The notes under the pieces are model-generated. The model did not search any database. It was not told the origin of the DNA and saw nothing but the letters and a program-made list of their open reading frames with translations. From NCBI RefSeq assembly GCF_027474825.1, contig NZ_CP107030.1, positions 3,848,001 through 3,912,000 of the forward strand: a stretch of DNA of 64,000 bases, in the 5' to 3' direction. Position numbers and translations under genes: made by a program. Below are positions 49,105 to 57,865 of this stretch, one piece after another; within the stretch, counting starts at the first letter, position 1; each line of letters starts with the position of its first letter. This DNA is from Maribacter halichondriae (GTDB lineage: Bacteria > Bacteroidota > Bacteroidia > Flavobacteriales > Flavobacteriaceae).

Positions 49105-49497
49105 TCACGCACAAGAAACTGATATTGAATGTGTATGACTGTCATCATTTGAGGACACTACCGAAATAGCACTGTTGTTCATCAAAGTAGTGAAGTTGGC
49201 AGCGGTCAAGGTAACCGTATGGTCATGACCTGACGACCCCTGAATCGAATATGTTTTTTCGGCCCCAGCAGCTACATCGGCCTTCGATACAACTAATGTA
49301 TGTCCATGATTTCCCCCAATAGAGCTATTGGTTCCGTTGGCCCCACAATCTGCCTCTGCCTGAGGGTCTTCTTCTGGCAACATTGGGGTGGCCGTGCCAT
49401 CATCGGAAGAGGAACAAGCGATAAACGATGCCACGGGCAATGCTACCAACATTGCGCCCGCGGTCTTTTTGATAAATGTTTTTCTGTTCATTTTCAT
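49105..49497 (-). CDS. Histidine-rich small lipoprotein
   Basis: A 130-residue lipoprotein (signal peptide ending VASFIAC, Cys28). The mature part carries three similar beta-strand units, each with a His-x-His pair: NHGHTLVVSKADV, GHDHTVTLTAANF, SHTHSISV. Together they suggest a repeated beta structure that could chelate a metal such as copper or zinc (inference). A C-terminal Cys and CGANG form a possible disulfide. The function is unknown. Confidence 0.7.
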   Translation of the reverse strand: MKMNRKTFIKKTAGAMLVALPVASFIACSSSDDGTATPMLPEEDPQAEADCGANGTNSSIGGNHGHTLVVSKADVAAGAEKTYSIQGSSGHDHTVTLTAANFTTLMNNSAISVVSSNDDSHTHSISVSCA

Positions 49498-49645
49498 AGC
49501 TTTTATATTTTTTATTACAAGATACTAATAATTAGGCATTTGTCGCAAATTGCAATGTAAGAGACAAGGGCACCGACAAAATTTTAAGAAAGCACTCCAC
49601 AGAAATGACATTTGTTAAATCCCGTTTTTTCTTTTTAAAATACCT

Positions 49646-49653
49646 TATTTTTG
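49646..49653 (+). promoter_or_regulatory. Putative -7 box of ccsBA
   Basis: TATTTTTG matches TAnnTTTG, 25 bp upstream of the ATG. No TTG at ideal -33 spacing was found. Confidence 0.45.
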
Positions 49654-49678
49654 CATCCTGAAAAAGAAAATTTCTCCG

Positions 49679-52600
49679 ATGACGGAACTTCTAAAAAAGA
49701 TTTTTTTCTCCACACGTTTAATGGCCATTTTATTCTTGGTTTTTGCCACGGCCATGGCTTTCGGAACCTTTATCGAGAGTAAATATAGTACCGAGACCGC
49801 CAGAATCTGGATCTACAATACCACTTGGTTCGAGGTGATCATGGTGTTTTTTGTGATTAATTTTATCGGGAATATGTTCCGCTATCGACTATTCCGTTGG
49901 GAAAAATGGCCCGTCTTGACCCTACATCTTTCTTGGATATTGATCATCGTCGGTGCTTTTGTAACGCGCTATATTAGTTTTGAGGGCATGATGCCGATTC
50001 GGGAAGGAAAAACGGAAAAAGTTTTCTATTCCGATAAGACATTTCTAACGGCCTACGTCGATGGGGAAATCAATGGCGAACCGCAACGAAAAGTCCTTCA
50101 ACATGACCTGATCGTTACCTCGGAAGCCCTAAAATCGAACCTTCCCTGGGACAGTGATTTTAATGGACAGGATTTTACGATTAGGTATGTCGATTTTATT
50201 AAAGGTGCCGAATTGGGCATTATTCCTTCCGAGGAAGGCCAACAATTTTTAAAAATCGTTGAGGCCGGTCAAGGGCAGCGGGAAGAACATTATCTGGAGA
50301 ACGGACAGGTGAGCAATGTCCATAATGTTCTGTTCGCACTGAATAAGCCCACCGACGGAGCTATCAACATTTTTACGACTGATTTTACCTATCAAATCCA
50401 ATCACCTTTCGAAGGAAGTTTTATGCGGATGGCGGATCAATTTCAAGGACAGGTCGTCAAGGATAGTTTGCAAGAATTTCAACTACGCTCCCTTTATACT
50501 TTGGCGGGAATGCAATTCGTCATCCCCGAACCTATGTTAACGGGAACATACGGAGTGGTCAAAATACCGAAGGAAAGAGTTACTGAAGCAACGCTGGATG
50601 CATTGGTGGTTGAGGTCGCGAGCAACGGTAAGACCATTGAGAAAAAAATATTGGGCGGAAAGGGCATTTCCAATTTCTCCGAAAAGTTCGAAGTAGGTGG
50701 GCTTGATTTTTCACTGGCCTACGGGTCAAAAGTATACGAGCTTCCTTTTAGTATCAAGTTGAACGACTTTATTGCTGAAAAATATCCAGGTACCGAGCAA
50801 GGTTATAAATCGTATATGAGTAAAGTAACCGTGGAGGATGACCGGCCTTTTGATTATGACATCTTTATGAACAACATTTTGGATCATGAAGGGTACCGTT
50901 TTTTTCAGGCAAGTTTTAACCCCGATGAAAAAGGGACCATTCTGTCGGTCAATCATGACCAATGGGGCACTTGGATCACCTATATCGGGTATTTTTTGTT
51001 GTATCTGGGTCTCATGGGCATTATGTTCTTTGGAAAGACCCGTTTTAAGGATTTGGCTAATTCGCTTGACAAATTGAAGAAAAAGAAAAAAACCATACTG
51101 ACGTCGCTACTCGTTCTCGGCATGGTTTCACAACTAGCTGCACAAGAAGAACATTCCGCCGATGATGGACACGACCATACGACCGGAATTCCCACTCAAA
51201 ATCAAATCGATTCATTGTTACAGGCTACCGTCGTGTCTAAAGAGCACGCCGATAAATTTGGGGCTCTCATTATTCAGGATGAAGGAGGGCGTATGAAACC
51301 GATCAATACGTTTTCTTCTGAATTATTGCGCAAACTTAGCGGAGAGGACAAGTACAAGGGGCTAAACGCGGATCAAGTATTTCTTTCCATGGTGATGAAC
51401 CCCCCACTTTGGTACAATACCGAATTTGTGCTGTTGGATAAAAAAAGTGATAATGATAGTCTGCACCGGTTGATAGGGGTTCCTGAAGGACAAGAATTTG
51501 TCAAAGCAACCGATTTTTTTGATGAAAAGGGAAACTATAAGTTGGAATCTTTTCTAAGGGAAGCGACTGCCACGAACAATCCGAACCAGTTTCAAAAAGA
51601 TTTTAAGGAAGCCAATATCCGGCTGATGCTGCTCAACCAGGCTTTGAGCGGAGAGATTATGAAAATTTTCCCTCTATTGAACGATGAGAACAATAAATGG
51701 ATTTCCGCTGTCGAATACCGGGGCGGGCAGTTCCAGATAAAGGATTCCCTCTATGCCAACTTTGTTAAAAATGCGCTTCCCTATTACAAAATGACTCTGG
51801 GGAATGCGCTGCAGACCGGCGATTACGGAGAGGCCGATAAATTGCTGGAAGCATTTAAGCAAAATCAAAAGAACCACGGCAGTGAAATTCTACCTTCCCC
51901 TGAAAAGGTAAAGACCGAAATTATTTATAACAAACTAAATATTTTCAACCACCTATACCGCTTATACGGATTGGTAGGAATCGTGCTTTTCTTCGTGCTC
52001 ATTTTCCAGATTTTCAAAGATCGCGAAATATGGCGGGTGGCTGCCTATTTCTTCAAAGGAACCATTGTGCTCTTTTTTATATGGCATACGGTAGGGCTGA
52101 TTTTACGATGGTATATTTCGGGGCACGCCCCTTGGAGTAATGCTTACGAAAGTATTTTGTACGTTTCATGGGCCACGATGGGTATGGGGCTGCTGTTTAT
52201 CCGAAAAAGTGATATTACGTTGGCGGCGGCAGCTTTTGTTACGGCACTTCTTCTTTGGATCGCGCATCAGAATTGGGTTGATCCTGCCATTGGTAATTTG
52301 GTTCCTGTTTTGGATAGTTATTGGTTAATGATTCATGTCGCCGTAATCGTTGGTAGCTACGGCCCCTTGACCGTAGGAATGATTTTGGGCTTGGTGTGTT
52401 TGATTTTAATGATTCTGACCAATAAAAAGAACAAGTCTCGCATGGAAATGAACATCAAGGAACTGACGATTATCAACGAACTTTCTTTGACCGTTGGACT
52501 CATCATGCTGACTATCGGAAATTTTTTGGGTGGACAATGGGCCAATGAAAGTTGGGGTCGCTATTGGGGCTGGGACCCGAAGGAAACTTGGGCCTTAATT

Positions 52601-52867
52601 TCCATTATGGTCTACGCATTTGTGATTCACACACGATTGGTACCGGGCCTTCGGGGCAAATGGACCTTTAACTTTTTGAGCTTAATCGCTTTTGCCAGTA
52701 TTATGATGACCTATTTCGGGGTCAATTACTATTTGGTCGGTTTACACAGCTACGGTCAGAGCGGGGGAGCGGCAATTACGCCAGATTATATCAAGTATAT
52801 CGTTTTAGGTGCTATTTTTATAGGGGGTCTCAGTTATTGGCGCTATCGGGTCAATTATTCAAAATAG
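49679..52867 (+). CDS. ccsBA: Fused cytochrome c assembly protein CcsB(ResB)-CcsA
   Basis: A 1062-residue System II cytochrome c synthase that exports haem and attaches it to c-type apocytochromes. The N-terminal ResB/CcsB part has four TM helices in sequence, starting LFLVFATAMAFGTFIESKYS, and a large periplasmic domain. The C-terminal CcsA part has six to eight TM helices and the haem-binding WWD motif WGRYWGWDPKETWAL near residue 965, with conserved His in WHTVG and HVAVI. The fusion is usual in Bacteroidota and epsilon-proteobacteria. The linker contains the acidic stretch EEHSADDGHDHTTG. No indel seen. Confidence 0.95.
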   Translation: MTELLKKIFFSTRLMAILFLVFATAMAFGTFIESKYSTETARIWIYNTTWFEVIMVFFVINFIGNMFRYRLFRWEKWPVLTLHLSWILIIVGAFVTRYISFEGMMPIREGKTEKVFYSDKTFLTAYVDGEINGEPQRKVLQHDLIVTSEALKSNLPWDSDFNGQDFTIRYVDFIKGAELGIIPSEEGQQFLKIVEAGQGQREEHYLENGQVSNVHNVLFALNKPTDGAINIFTTDFTYQIQSPFEGSFMRMADQFQGQVVKDSLQEFQLRSLYTLAGMQFVIPEPMLTGTYGVVKIPKERVTEATLDALVVEVASNGKTIEKKILGGKGISNFSEKFEVGGLDFSLAYGSKVYELPFSIKLNDFIAEKYPGTEQGYKSYMSKVTVEDDRPFDYDIFMNNILDHEGYRFFQASFNPDEKGTILSVNHDQWGTWITYIGYFLLYLGLMGIMFFGKTRFKDLANSLDKLKKKKKTILTSLLVLGMVSQLAAQEEHSADDGHDHTTGIPTQNQIDSLLQATVVSKEHADKFGALIIQDEGGRMKPINTFSSELLRKLSGEDKYKGLNADQVFLSMVMNPPLWYNTEFVLLDKKSDNDSLHRLIGVPEGQEFVKATDFFDEKGNYKLESFLREATATNNPNQFQKDFKEANIRLMLLNQALSGEIMKIFPLLNDENNKWISAVEYRGGQFQIKDSLYANFVKNALPYYKMTLGNALQTGDYGEADKLLEAFKQNQKNHGSEILPSPEKVKTEIIYNKLNIFNHLYRLYGLVGIVLFFVLIFQIFKDREIWRVAAYFFKGTIVLFFIWHTVGLILRWYISGHAPWSNAYESILYVSWATMGMGLLFIRKSDITLAAAAFVTALLLWIAHQNWVDPAIGNLVPVLDSYWLMIHVAVIVGSYGPLTVGMILGLVCLILMILTNKKNKSRMEMNIKELTIINELSLTVGLIMLTIGNFLGGQWANESWGRYWGWDPKETWALISIMVYAFVIHTRLVPGLRGKWTFNFLSLIAFASIMMTYFGVNYYLVGLHSYGQSGGAAITPDYIKYIVLGAIFIGGLSYWRYRVNYSK

Positions 52868-52883
52868 CAATAAACAACATAGT

Positions 52884-54182
52884 TTACTCCATCAAAAGTT
52901 TCATGAGTTCTTCTGCCGCAACTCTTCCCTTTAACTTTAAAAAAGGTCTTGGTGTATTGTCCCCTAGTTCAAAAACAATAGCCGGCATATCGTGGTTCAC
53001 GTAAAAATAGTTTCGGGATACCATGGTCGGGTCGATTTTGGTCGAAGCACTTATATTGGTTTTTTTACTGGCTAATCTTTGGCTAATATTTTCAATCCAA
53101 TCAAAGACAATTTTACCTTTCTCTTTTGTAACTACGGTATCTATGGGATAGTAGATATCGTCCCAAGTGGAGTGAAAATCGATTCCGAAATCGAACTCGA
53201 ATCCTTCCTTGTTTTTGGTAGTCAGAAAATCACGGACACCGGAAGTTTCGGGCTGGTTGAACTCCTCCCAATCGCGATTCAGATCGATTCCGCCCATATT
53301 ATGACGCCAATGCCCGTTATCCACACCATCCGGATTCATTAAGGGGCTAACGAAAACTTTATATTTTTCCCGAAAGGCAATGGCTTCTTTTGTGGTTCCA
53401 CAAACGGTTTCGATGAAGGATTTCATGGCCAAAAATCCTGTCACTTCTGGAGGATGTTGCCTTGAAATGATCATGATTCCCTTTTTGGTATCTGAATTTC
53501 CTATTTCCAAAAGGTGCAAAGGTCGGCCCTCCTTACTTTTTCCAATTTCATAATTTTTAATGAATTGCAATGTTGAAAGGGAATCGATCCATTGTTTAAC
53601 ACGGGTCGAACCGTATAGTTCTTGAGCGGTTATCCAAGTCGGGTTTTCATCTATGGCCAACGTAATCTCGGCAAATTCAGGAGCAGCATTGATTCCGAAT
53701 TCCCCTTCGCCCAAATTTATGGGTTTGTAATTAAGACTGTCCAGTACCTTGAAATGAAGGCCATCTGAACTGATTTTTGGATAATAACGACTTCGTGAAT
53801 CTTGATACGTTAATTTGATGGTAACACGTCTTGGGGAAGTCGTCCAAGCCTTGAAAGCATACCATGGACTTACATTGATGGGCGTATTTTCCGCCGTAAT
53901 CAAAATAGTATAATGATTATTGCCGTCATCGACGATGCCGTTCAGTCTTCCTCCTTCAAAATCATTACTAAAAAAAGTAGTGCTATCGGTTAGGGCCCAT
54001 ACCCCCTTCCATTGCTTTTGAACTGGTTTTGACTTGGTCGAAACAATGGGGCTTGGCCCTTGTCCCTGATAACCTGCAACAGTTTTTTTGGTATTCTTGC
54101 AGGAATAATACGTAAGTAAAAAAGTGATTAACAGAATTAAACGCAACGCTAATTTCATGGCTTTAAGATGATTTTTGACCAA
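52884..54182 (-). CDS. M14 family zinc carboxypeptidase lipoprotein
   Basis: A 432-residue lipoprotein (signal peptide with TYYSC). The N-terminal domain is of the beta-sandwich type seen before M14 domains. The peptidase core has SRQHPPEVTGFLAMKSFIE (HxxE zinc ligands), FVSPLMNPDGVDNGHWRHN with NRDWEEF, and HSTWDDIYYP supplying the third His. It is of the M14 subfamily D-like (cytosolic carboxypeptidase-like) type. Probably cleaves peptides in the periplasm or at the surface. Substrate unknown. Convergent with ccsBA. Confidence 0.92.
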   Translation of the reverse strand: MVKNHLKAMKLALRLILLITFLLTYYSCKNTKKTVAGYQGQGPSPIVSTKSKPVQKQWKGVWALTDSTTFFSNDFEGGRLNGIVDDGNNHYTILITAENTPINVSPWYAFKAWTTSPRRVTIKLTYQDSRSRYYPKISSDGLHFKVLDSLNYKPINLGEGEFGINAAPEFAEITLAIDENPTWITAQELYGSTRVKQWIDSLSTLQFIKNYEIGKSKEGRPLHLLEIGNSDTKKGIMIISRQHPPEVTGFLAMKSFIETVCGTTKEAIAFREKYKVFVSPLMNPDGVDNGHWRHNMGGIDLNRDWEEFNQPETSGVRDFLTTKNKEGFEFDFGIDFHSTWDDIYYPIDTVVTKEKGKIVFDWIENISQRLASKKTNISASTKIDPTMVSRNYFYVNHDMPAIVFELGDNTPRPFLKLKGRVAAEELMKLLME

Positions 54183-54280
54183 AATACGTCGAAATTTTTT
54201 GTTCCGGCTTAAAAAATTTTGGCGTATAGTTTACTGAGCAATTGATTTTTTTCGCATCTTTATACTCTCATGAAGTTATA

Positions 54281-54386
54281 AGAATTATGTTTTTTAGAAA
54301 TGTCATAGGGCTCAAGCCCAGAAAGTAATCGACTTGCTTAAGTCGACGTGTTGACATTTTTTACTTCTTCCGTTTAACATAATTCT
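54281..54386 (+). ncRNA. Candidate structured leader RNA upstream of the MATE gene
   Basis: P1 is an 11-bp stem (AGAATTATGTT at 54281-54291, AACATAATTCT at 54376-54386). P2 inside it is 10 bp (54296-54305 with 54352-54361, one G-U). Within P2 lie two hairpins: GGGC-TCAA-GCCC (54308-54319) and TCGACTT-GCTT-AAGTCGA (54329-54346). Together they form a three-way junction with an asymmetric internal loop. P1 ends 7 bp before the MATE ATG, so folding could control translation. It might be a riboswitch, a mobile palindromic element, or a repeated RNA of the Flavo-1 kind. I cannot match it to a known class from memory. Confidence 0.5.
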
Positions 54387-54393
54387 ATTTATA

Positions 54394-55803
54394 ATGCAAT
54401 CAACCAATAAACTCACGTTAAAAAAATTATACGATTATTTTATTATTGCGATAACCGGTAGGGAAACCGAATTTACGACCGGGAGTATTCGCAAGGCTAT
54501 TTTTATGCTTTCCATTCCCATGATATTGGAAATGATGATGGAAAGTATTTTCGCCATTGTCGATATCGCCTATGTGTCTCAGGTCAGTGTCAATGCTGTC
54601 GCTACTATCGGCCTCACGGAATCGGTCATCACTTTAGTGTACGCCATAGCTATCGGACTCAGTATGGCCGCAACGGCAGTAGTTGCCCGAAGAATTGGGG
54701 AAAAGGATGTTAGGGGTGCAAGGGAGTCAGCTGTTCAAGCTATTATCCTAGGTGTGATTGTTTCACTATTGGTAGGGGTCATCGGATTTTTTTATGCACG
54801 GGAAATTCTTTCGCTAATGGGAGCCGAACAAGACCTAATCGATGAAGGTTATGGCTATACCCAACTGCTTATCGGTGGCAACATCACCATACTGCTTTTG
54901 TTCTTGATAAACGCCATATTCCGCGGTGCGGGAGATGCTTCCATTGCCATGTGGGCATTGGTACTTTCCAACGGACTAAATATCATTCTGGATCCCATTT
55001 TTATTTTTGGATGGGGACCTATTCCCGAGTATGGAGTCATGGGCGCAGCTATTGCGACGAACATCGGTCGAGGCACAGCAGTTTTATTTCAATTGGCCAT
55101 CTTGTTTGTCGGATGGAGCAGAATAAAAATAGGTTTTAAGGATGTCGTGATTCGATTCGAGGTTATGCTCAATTTGGTCAAGGTTTCTTTGGGTGGCATC
55201 GCACAATTTCTTATCGGAACAACCAGTTGGGTGTTCTTAATGCGAATGATCTCCGAATTCGGCAGTGAGGTACTTGCCGGTTACACCATTGCCATTCGTG
55301 TCATGCTTTTTACGTTGATGCCCTCATGGGGCATGAGCAATGCTGCTGCGACTTTGGTAGGTCAAAATTTGGGAGCCAAAAAACTTGAACGTGCCGAAAC
55401 TTCCGTCTGGAAAACCGGTAAGTACAACGCAATTTTTATGGGTATTGTCTCGCTGGTCTATTTATTTTTTGCAAAAGAAATTGTTGGCTGGTTCAACGAT
55501 AATCCCGTTGTTGTCGAAAATGGAGGACTCTGCCTACGGATTATCGCCTTAGGGTATATTTTCTATGCCTATGGTATGGTGGTCACGCAAGCTTTCAATG
55601 GGGCAGGAGATACCGGTACACCGACCAAAATCAATTTTATTGCTTTTTGGCTCTTCCAGTTACCTTTCGCGTATTTGGCGGCCATAAAGTTCGAACTGGG
55701 TGCCCTGGGAGTATTCATTGCGATTACCACGGCTGAGGTCTTGTTGGCGGTAATAGCCATGATATGGTTCAGAAAAGGACATTGGAAGAAGTTTCAGGTG
55801 TAG
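54394..55803 (+). CDS. MATE family efflux transporter
   Basis: A 469-residue multidrug and toxin extrusion protein with twelve TM helices in two bundles. The first is SIPMILEMMMESIFAIVDIA, with the conserved acid in MESIF..VDIA, and the second begins NAVATIGLTESVITLVYAIA. NorM-like sodium or proton antiport is expected. No drug target is predictable. Its leader carries a structured RNA candidate. Confidence 0.93.
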   Translation: MQSTNKLTLKKLYDYFIIAITGRETEFTTGSIRKAIFMLSIPMILEMMMESIFAIVDIAYVSQVSVNAVATIGLTESVITLVYAIAIGLSMAATAVVARRIGEKDVRGARESAVQAIILGVIVSLLVGVIGFFYAREILSLMGAEQDLIDEGYGYTQLLIGGNITILLLFLINAIFRGAGDASIAMWALVLSNGLNIILDPIFIFGWGPIPEYGVMGAAIATNIGRGTAVLFQLAILFVGWSRIKIGFKDVVIRFEVMLNLVKVSLGGIAQFLIGTTSWVFLMRMISEFGSEVLAGYTIAIRVMLFTLMPSWGMSNAAATLVGQNLGAKKLERAETSVWKTGKYNAIFMGIVSLVYLFFAKEIVGWFNDNPVVVENGGLCLRIIALGYIFYAYGMVVTQAFNGAGDTGTPTKINFIAFWLFQLPFAYLAAIKFELGALGVFIAITTAEVLLAVIAMIWFRKGHWKKFQV

Positions 55804-55843
55804 TGCTTTTTTGTAACTTTAGCTTTTGCAAAATACAAGAAAG

Positions 55844-57010
55844 ATGGATTCAAAAAAGAAAGGTTTGAATACGATTTGCACCCATGAGGGACAATTGGAA
55901 GACAAGCAACATAGAGGTGCGGTTTCTCCATTATATATGGGAACTTCCTATGCTTTTGAAGATGTTGATGTAAAGCGCTACCCAAGATATTTTAATACGC
56001 CGAACCAAGTAGGTCTGGCGAAAAAAATCGCAGCGCTGGAACATGCTGAAGCAGCCTTGATTTTCGGTAGTGGCATGGCGGCCATTAGTACCGCACTAAT
56101 GGCTTTTCTTAAGGCTGGTGACCATATCGTGCTGCAAAATATGCTCTACGGAGGAACTTACAATCTGGTGACCGAGGAGTTTGAAAAATTCGGAATATCA
56201 TATTCGTTTACCGATGGTTTGGCCGCTTCTGATTTTGAGTCGAAAATACAGGAGAATACGAAGGTTATCTATATTGAAACACCTTCGAATCCGTTGTTGA
56301 CCATAACGGATATTGGTGCCATATCCCAAATTGCGAAAAAGCATGGATTGGTTTCGATGATCGATAATACTTTTGCCAGTCCCGTTAACCAGAACCCCAT
56401 TGATTTTAGTATTGATGTTGTTATCCATAGTGCCACAAAGTACATGGGCGGGCATTCCGATATCTGTGCCGGAGCCGTCGCATCTACCCAAGAGCATATG
56501 GAACGTATTTTTGGTCTGGCAAAAAACTTGGGCGGAAGTCTTAGTGATTATACCGTATGGCTTTTGGAGCGTAGTATTAAGACTATGGGCATTCGCGTGA
56601 GGGCACAGAATGTGAACGCTCAGCATATGGCAGAGTATCTTGAAAGTAATGGGGATATTGAAGCGGTCTACTATCCGGGCTTGAAAAACCATCCGGATTA
56701 TGAATTGGCCAAATCGCAAATGAAAGGTTTTGGGGGAATGTTGTCTTTTGAACTTAAAGAAGGATTGGACGCGTCTCAATTCCAAAAAAACCTAAAGCTT
56801 ATTAAGTCGTCCATGAGCCTTGCAGGAATAGAAAGTACAGTATTGTCACCGACTCAGACCTCGCATGCCCTTTTAAGTGCTGAAGAGAGAAAAAAACAGG
56901 GAATAAAGGATGGCTTGATTCGTTTTTCCGTAGGAATCGAAGAACCCGAAGATCTTATTGCGGATATTGAGCAGGCACTAAAAGTAGTGGGCAATTTACA
57001 GTTGCAGTAG
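55844..57010 (+). CDS. Trans-sulfuration PLP enzyme (cystathionine gamma-synthase/lyase or methionine gamma-lyase type)
   Basis: A 388-residue Cys/Met metabolism PLP enzyme starting MDSKKKGLNTICTHEG. Signature blocks are ALIFGSGMAAISTALMAFL, YGGTYNLV, ETPSNPLL, DNTFASP and the PLP-lysine motif SATKYMGGHSDICAGAV. ATG 55844 fits better than an upstream ATG at 55826, which adds six residues. It could make homocysteine/cystathionine or degrade Met. The bshB1 gene next to it suggests a link with cysteine/bacillithiol supply (inference). Confidence 0.93.
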   Translation: MDSKKKGLNTICTHEGQLEDKQHRGAVSPLYMGTSYAFEDVDVKRYPRYFNTPNQVGLAKKIAALEHAEAALIFGSGMAAISTALMAFLKAGDHIVLQNMLYGGTYNLVTEEFEKFGISYSFTDGLAASDFESKIQENTKVIYIETPSNPLLTITDIGAISQIAKKHGLVSMIDNTFASPVNQNPIDFSIDVVIHSATKYMGGHSDICAGAVASTQEHMERIFGLAKNLGGSLSDYTVWLLERSIKTMGIRVRAQNVNAQHMAEYLESNGDIEAVYYPGLKNHPDYELAKSQMKGFGGMLSFELKEGLDASQFQKNLKLIKSSMSLAGIESTVLSPTQTSHALLSAEERKKQGIKDGLIRFSVGIEEPEDLIADIEQALKVVGNLQLQ

Positions 57011-57112
57011 GTAGTTTTCAGTAAGTAGTAAAAAGTAAAAAGTGAACGGTAATCAGTAATAAGTGAAAAGCTGTGAGTTGAAATTGAATCTCTGAACGGA
57101 TAATTTTTTGAA

Positions 57113-57140
57113 CTTGAGCTTGAGCTTGAACTTGAACTTG
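57113..57140 (+). repeat. Short hexamer repeat (CTTGAR) before bshB1
   Basis: CTTGAG, CTTGAG, CTTGAA, CTTGAA, then CTTGG in direct succession, ending 2 bp before the bshB1 ATG. Confidence 0.8.
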
Positions 57141-57142
57141 GA

Positions 57143-57865
57143 ATGAAACTAGACATATTGGTATTTGGTTCGCATCCTGATGATGCGGAGCTAGGTGCGG
57201 GAGCGACCATAGCAAAAGAAGTTTCGGCTGGAAAAAAGATAGGCATCGTAGATTTGACCCGAGGGGAATTGGGAACAAGGGGTACCGCCGAAATCCGTGA
57301 TAAAGAGGCTGCGGCTTCCGCAAAGATATTAGGGGTTTCCGTTCGGAAGAATCTGGAATTTGCAGATGGTTTTTTCGTAAATGATAAAGAACATCAGTTA
57401 TCCGTCATACGAATGATCCGGAAATATAGACCTGAAATCGTGCTTTGCAATGCGGTCGATGATCGTCATATCGACCATGCAAAGGGAAGCAAGTTGGTCA
57501 GTGACTCCTGTTTTTTAAGCGGATTGGTCAAAATAGATACGAAGTTCGAAGGCGAGGAAGTATGGCAAGAACCGTGGCGGCCCAAACAAGTATACCATTA
57601 TATTCAATGGAAAAACCTACAACCTGATTTTGTGGTCGATGTCTCGGGATATATTGAAAAGAAAACAGAGGCCATTCGGGCGTATGCCTCTCAATTTTAC
57701 GACCCTAAGAGCAAAGATCCTGAAACGCCCATAAGTAGTAAAAACTTTACTGATAGCGTTGAATACCGAGCAAGGGATTTAGGCAGAATGGTAGGAGTAG
57801 ATTGCGCAGAAGGATTTACGGTTGAACGTTATGTGGCCGTCAATAGTTTCTCCGATCTCATTTAG
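57143..57865 (+). CDS. bshB1: Bacillithiol biosynthesis deacetylase BshB1
   Basis: A 240-residue PIG-L zinc deacetylase for GlcNAc-malate in bacillithiol synthesis. It has the zinc-ligand motif FGSHPDDAELGAGATIAKE, LTRGELGTRGT, NAVDDRHIDHAKGS (third ligand) and a C-terminal YRARDLGRMVGVDCAEGF. These follow the BshB1 pattern rather than that of the large PIG-L protein at 41351. Its stop overlaps the convergent histidine kinase stop by 4 bp. Confidence 0.95.
   Translation: MKLDILVFGSHPDDAELGAGATIAKEVSAGKKIGIVDLTRGELGTRGTAEIRDKEAAASAKILGVSVRKNLEFADGFFVNDKEHQLSVIRMIRKYRPEIVLCNAVDDRHIDHAKGSKLVSDSCFLSGLVKIDTKFEGEEVWQEPWRPKQVYHYIQWKNLQPDFVVDVSGYIEKKTEAIRAYASQFYDPKSKDPETPISSKNFTDSVEYRARDLGRMVGVDCAEGFTVERYVAVNSFSDLI

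Noticed and set aside
54281-54386. Simple rho-independent terminator upstream of the MATE gene
   Set aside because: No T run follows the outer stem, and the fold has internal hairpins.
57080-57250. Serine-rich open frame on the minus strand near bshB1
   Set aside because: It is the reverse reading of the CTTGAR repeat and of bshB1 coding sequence.
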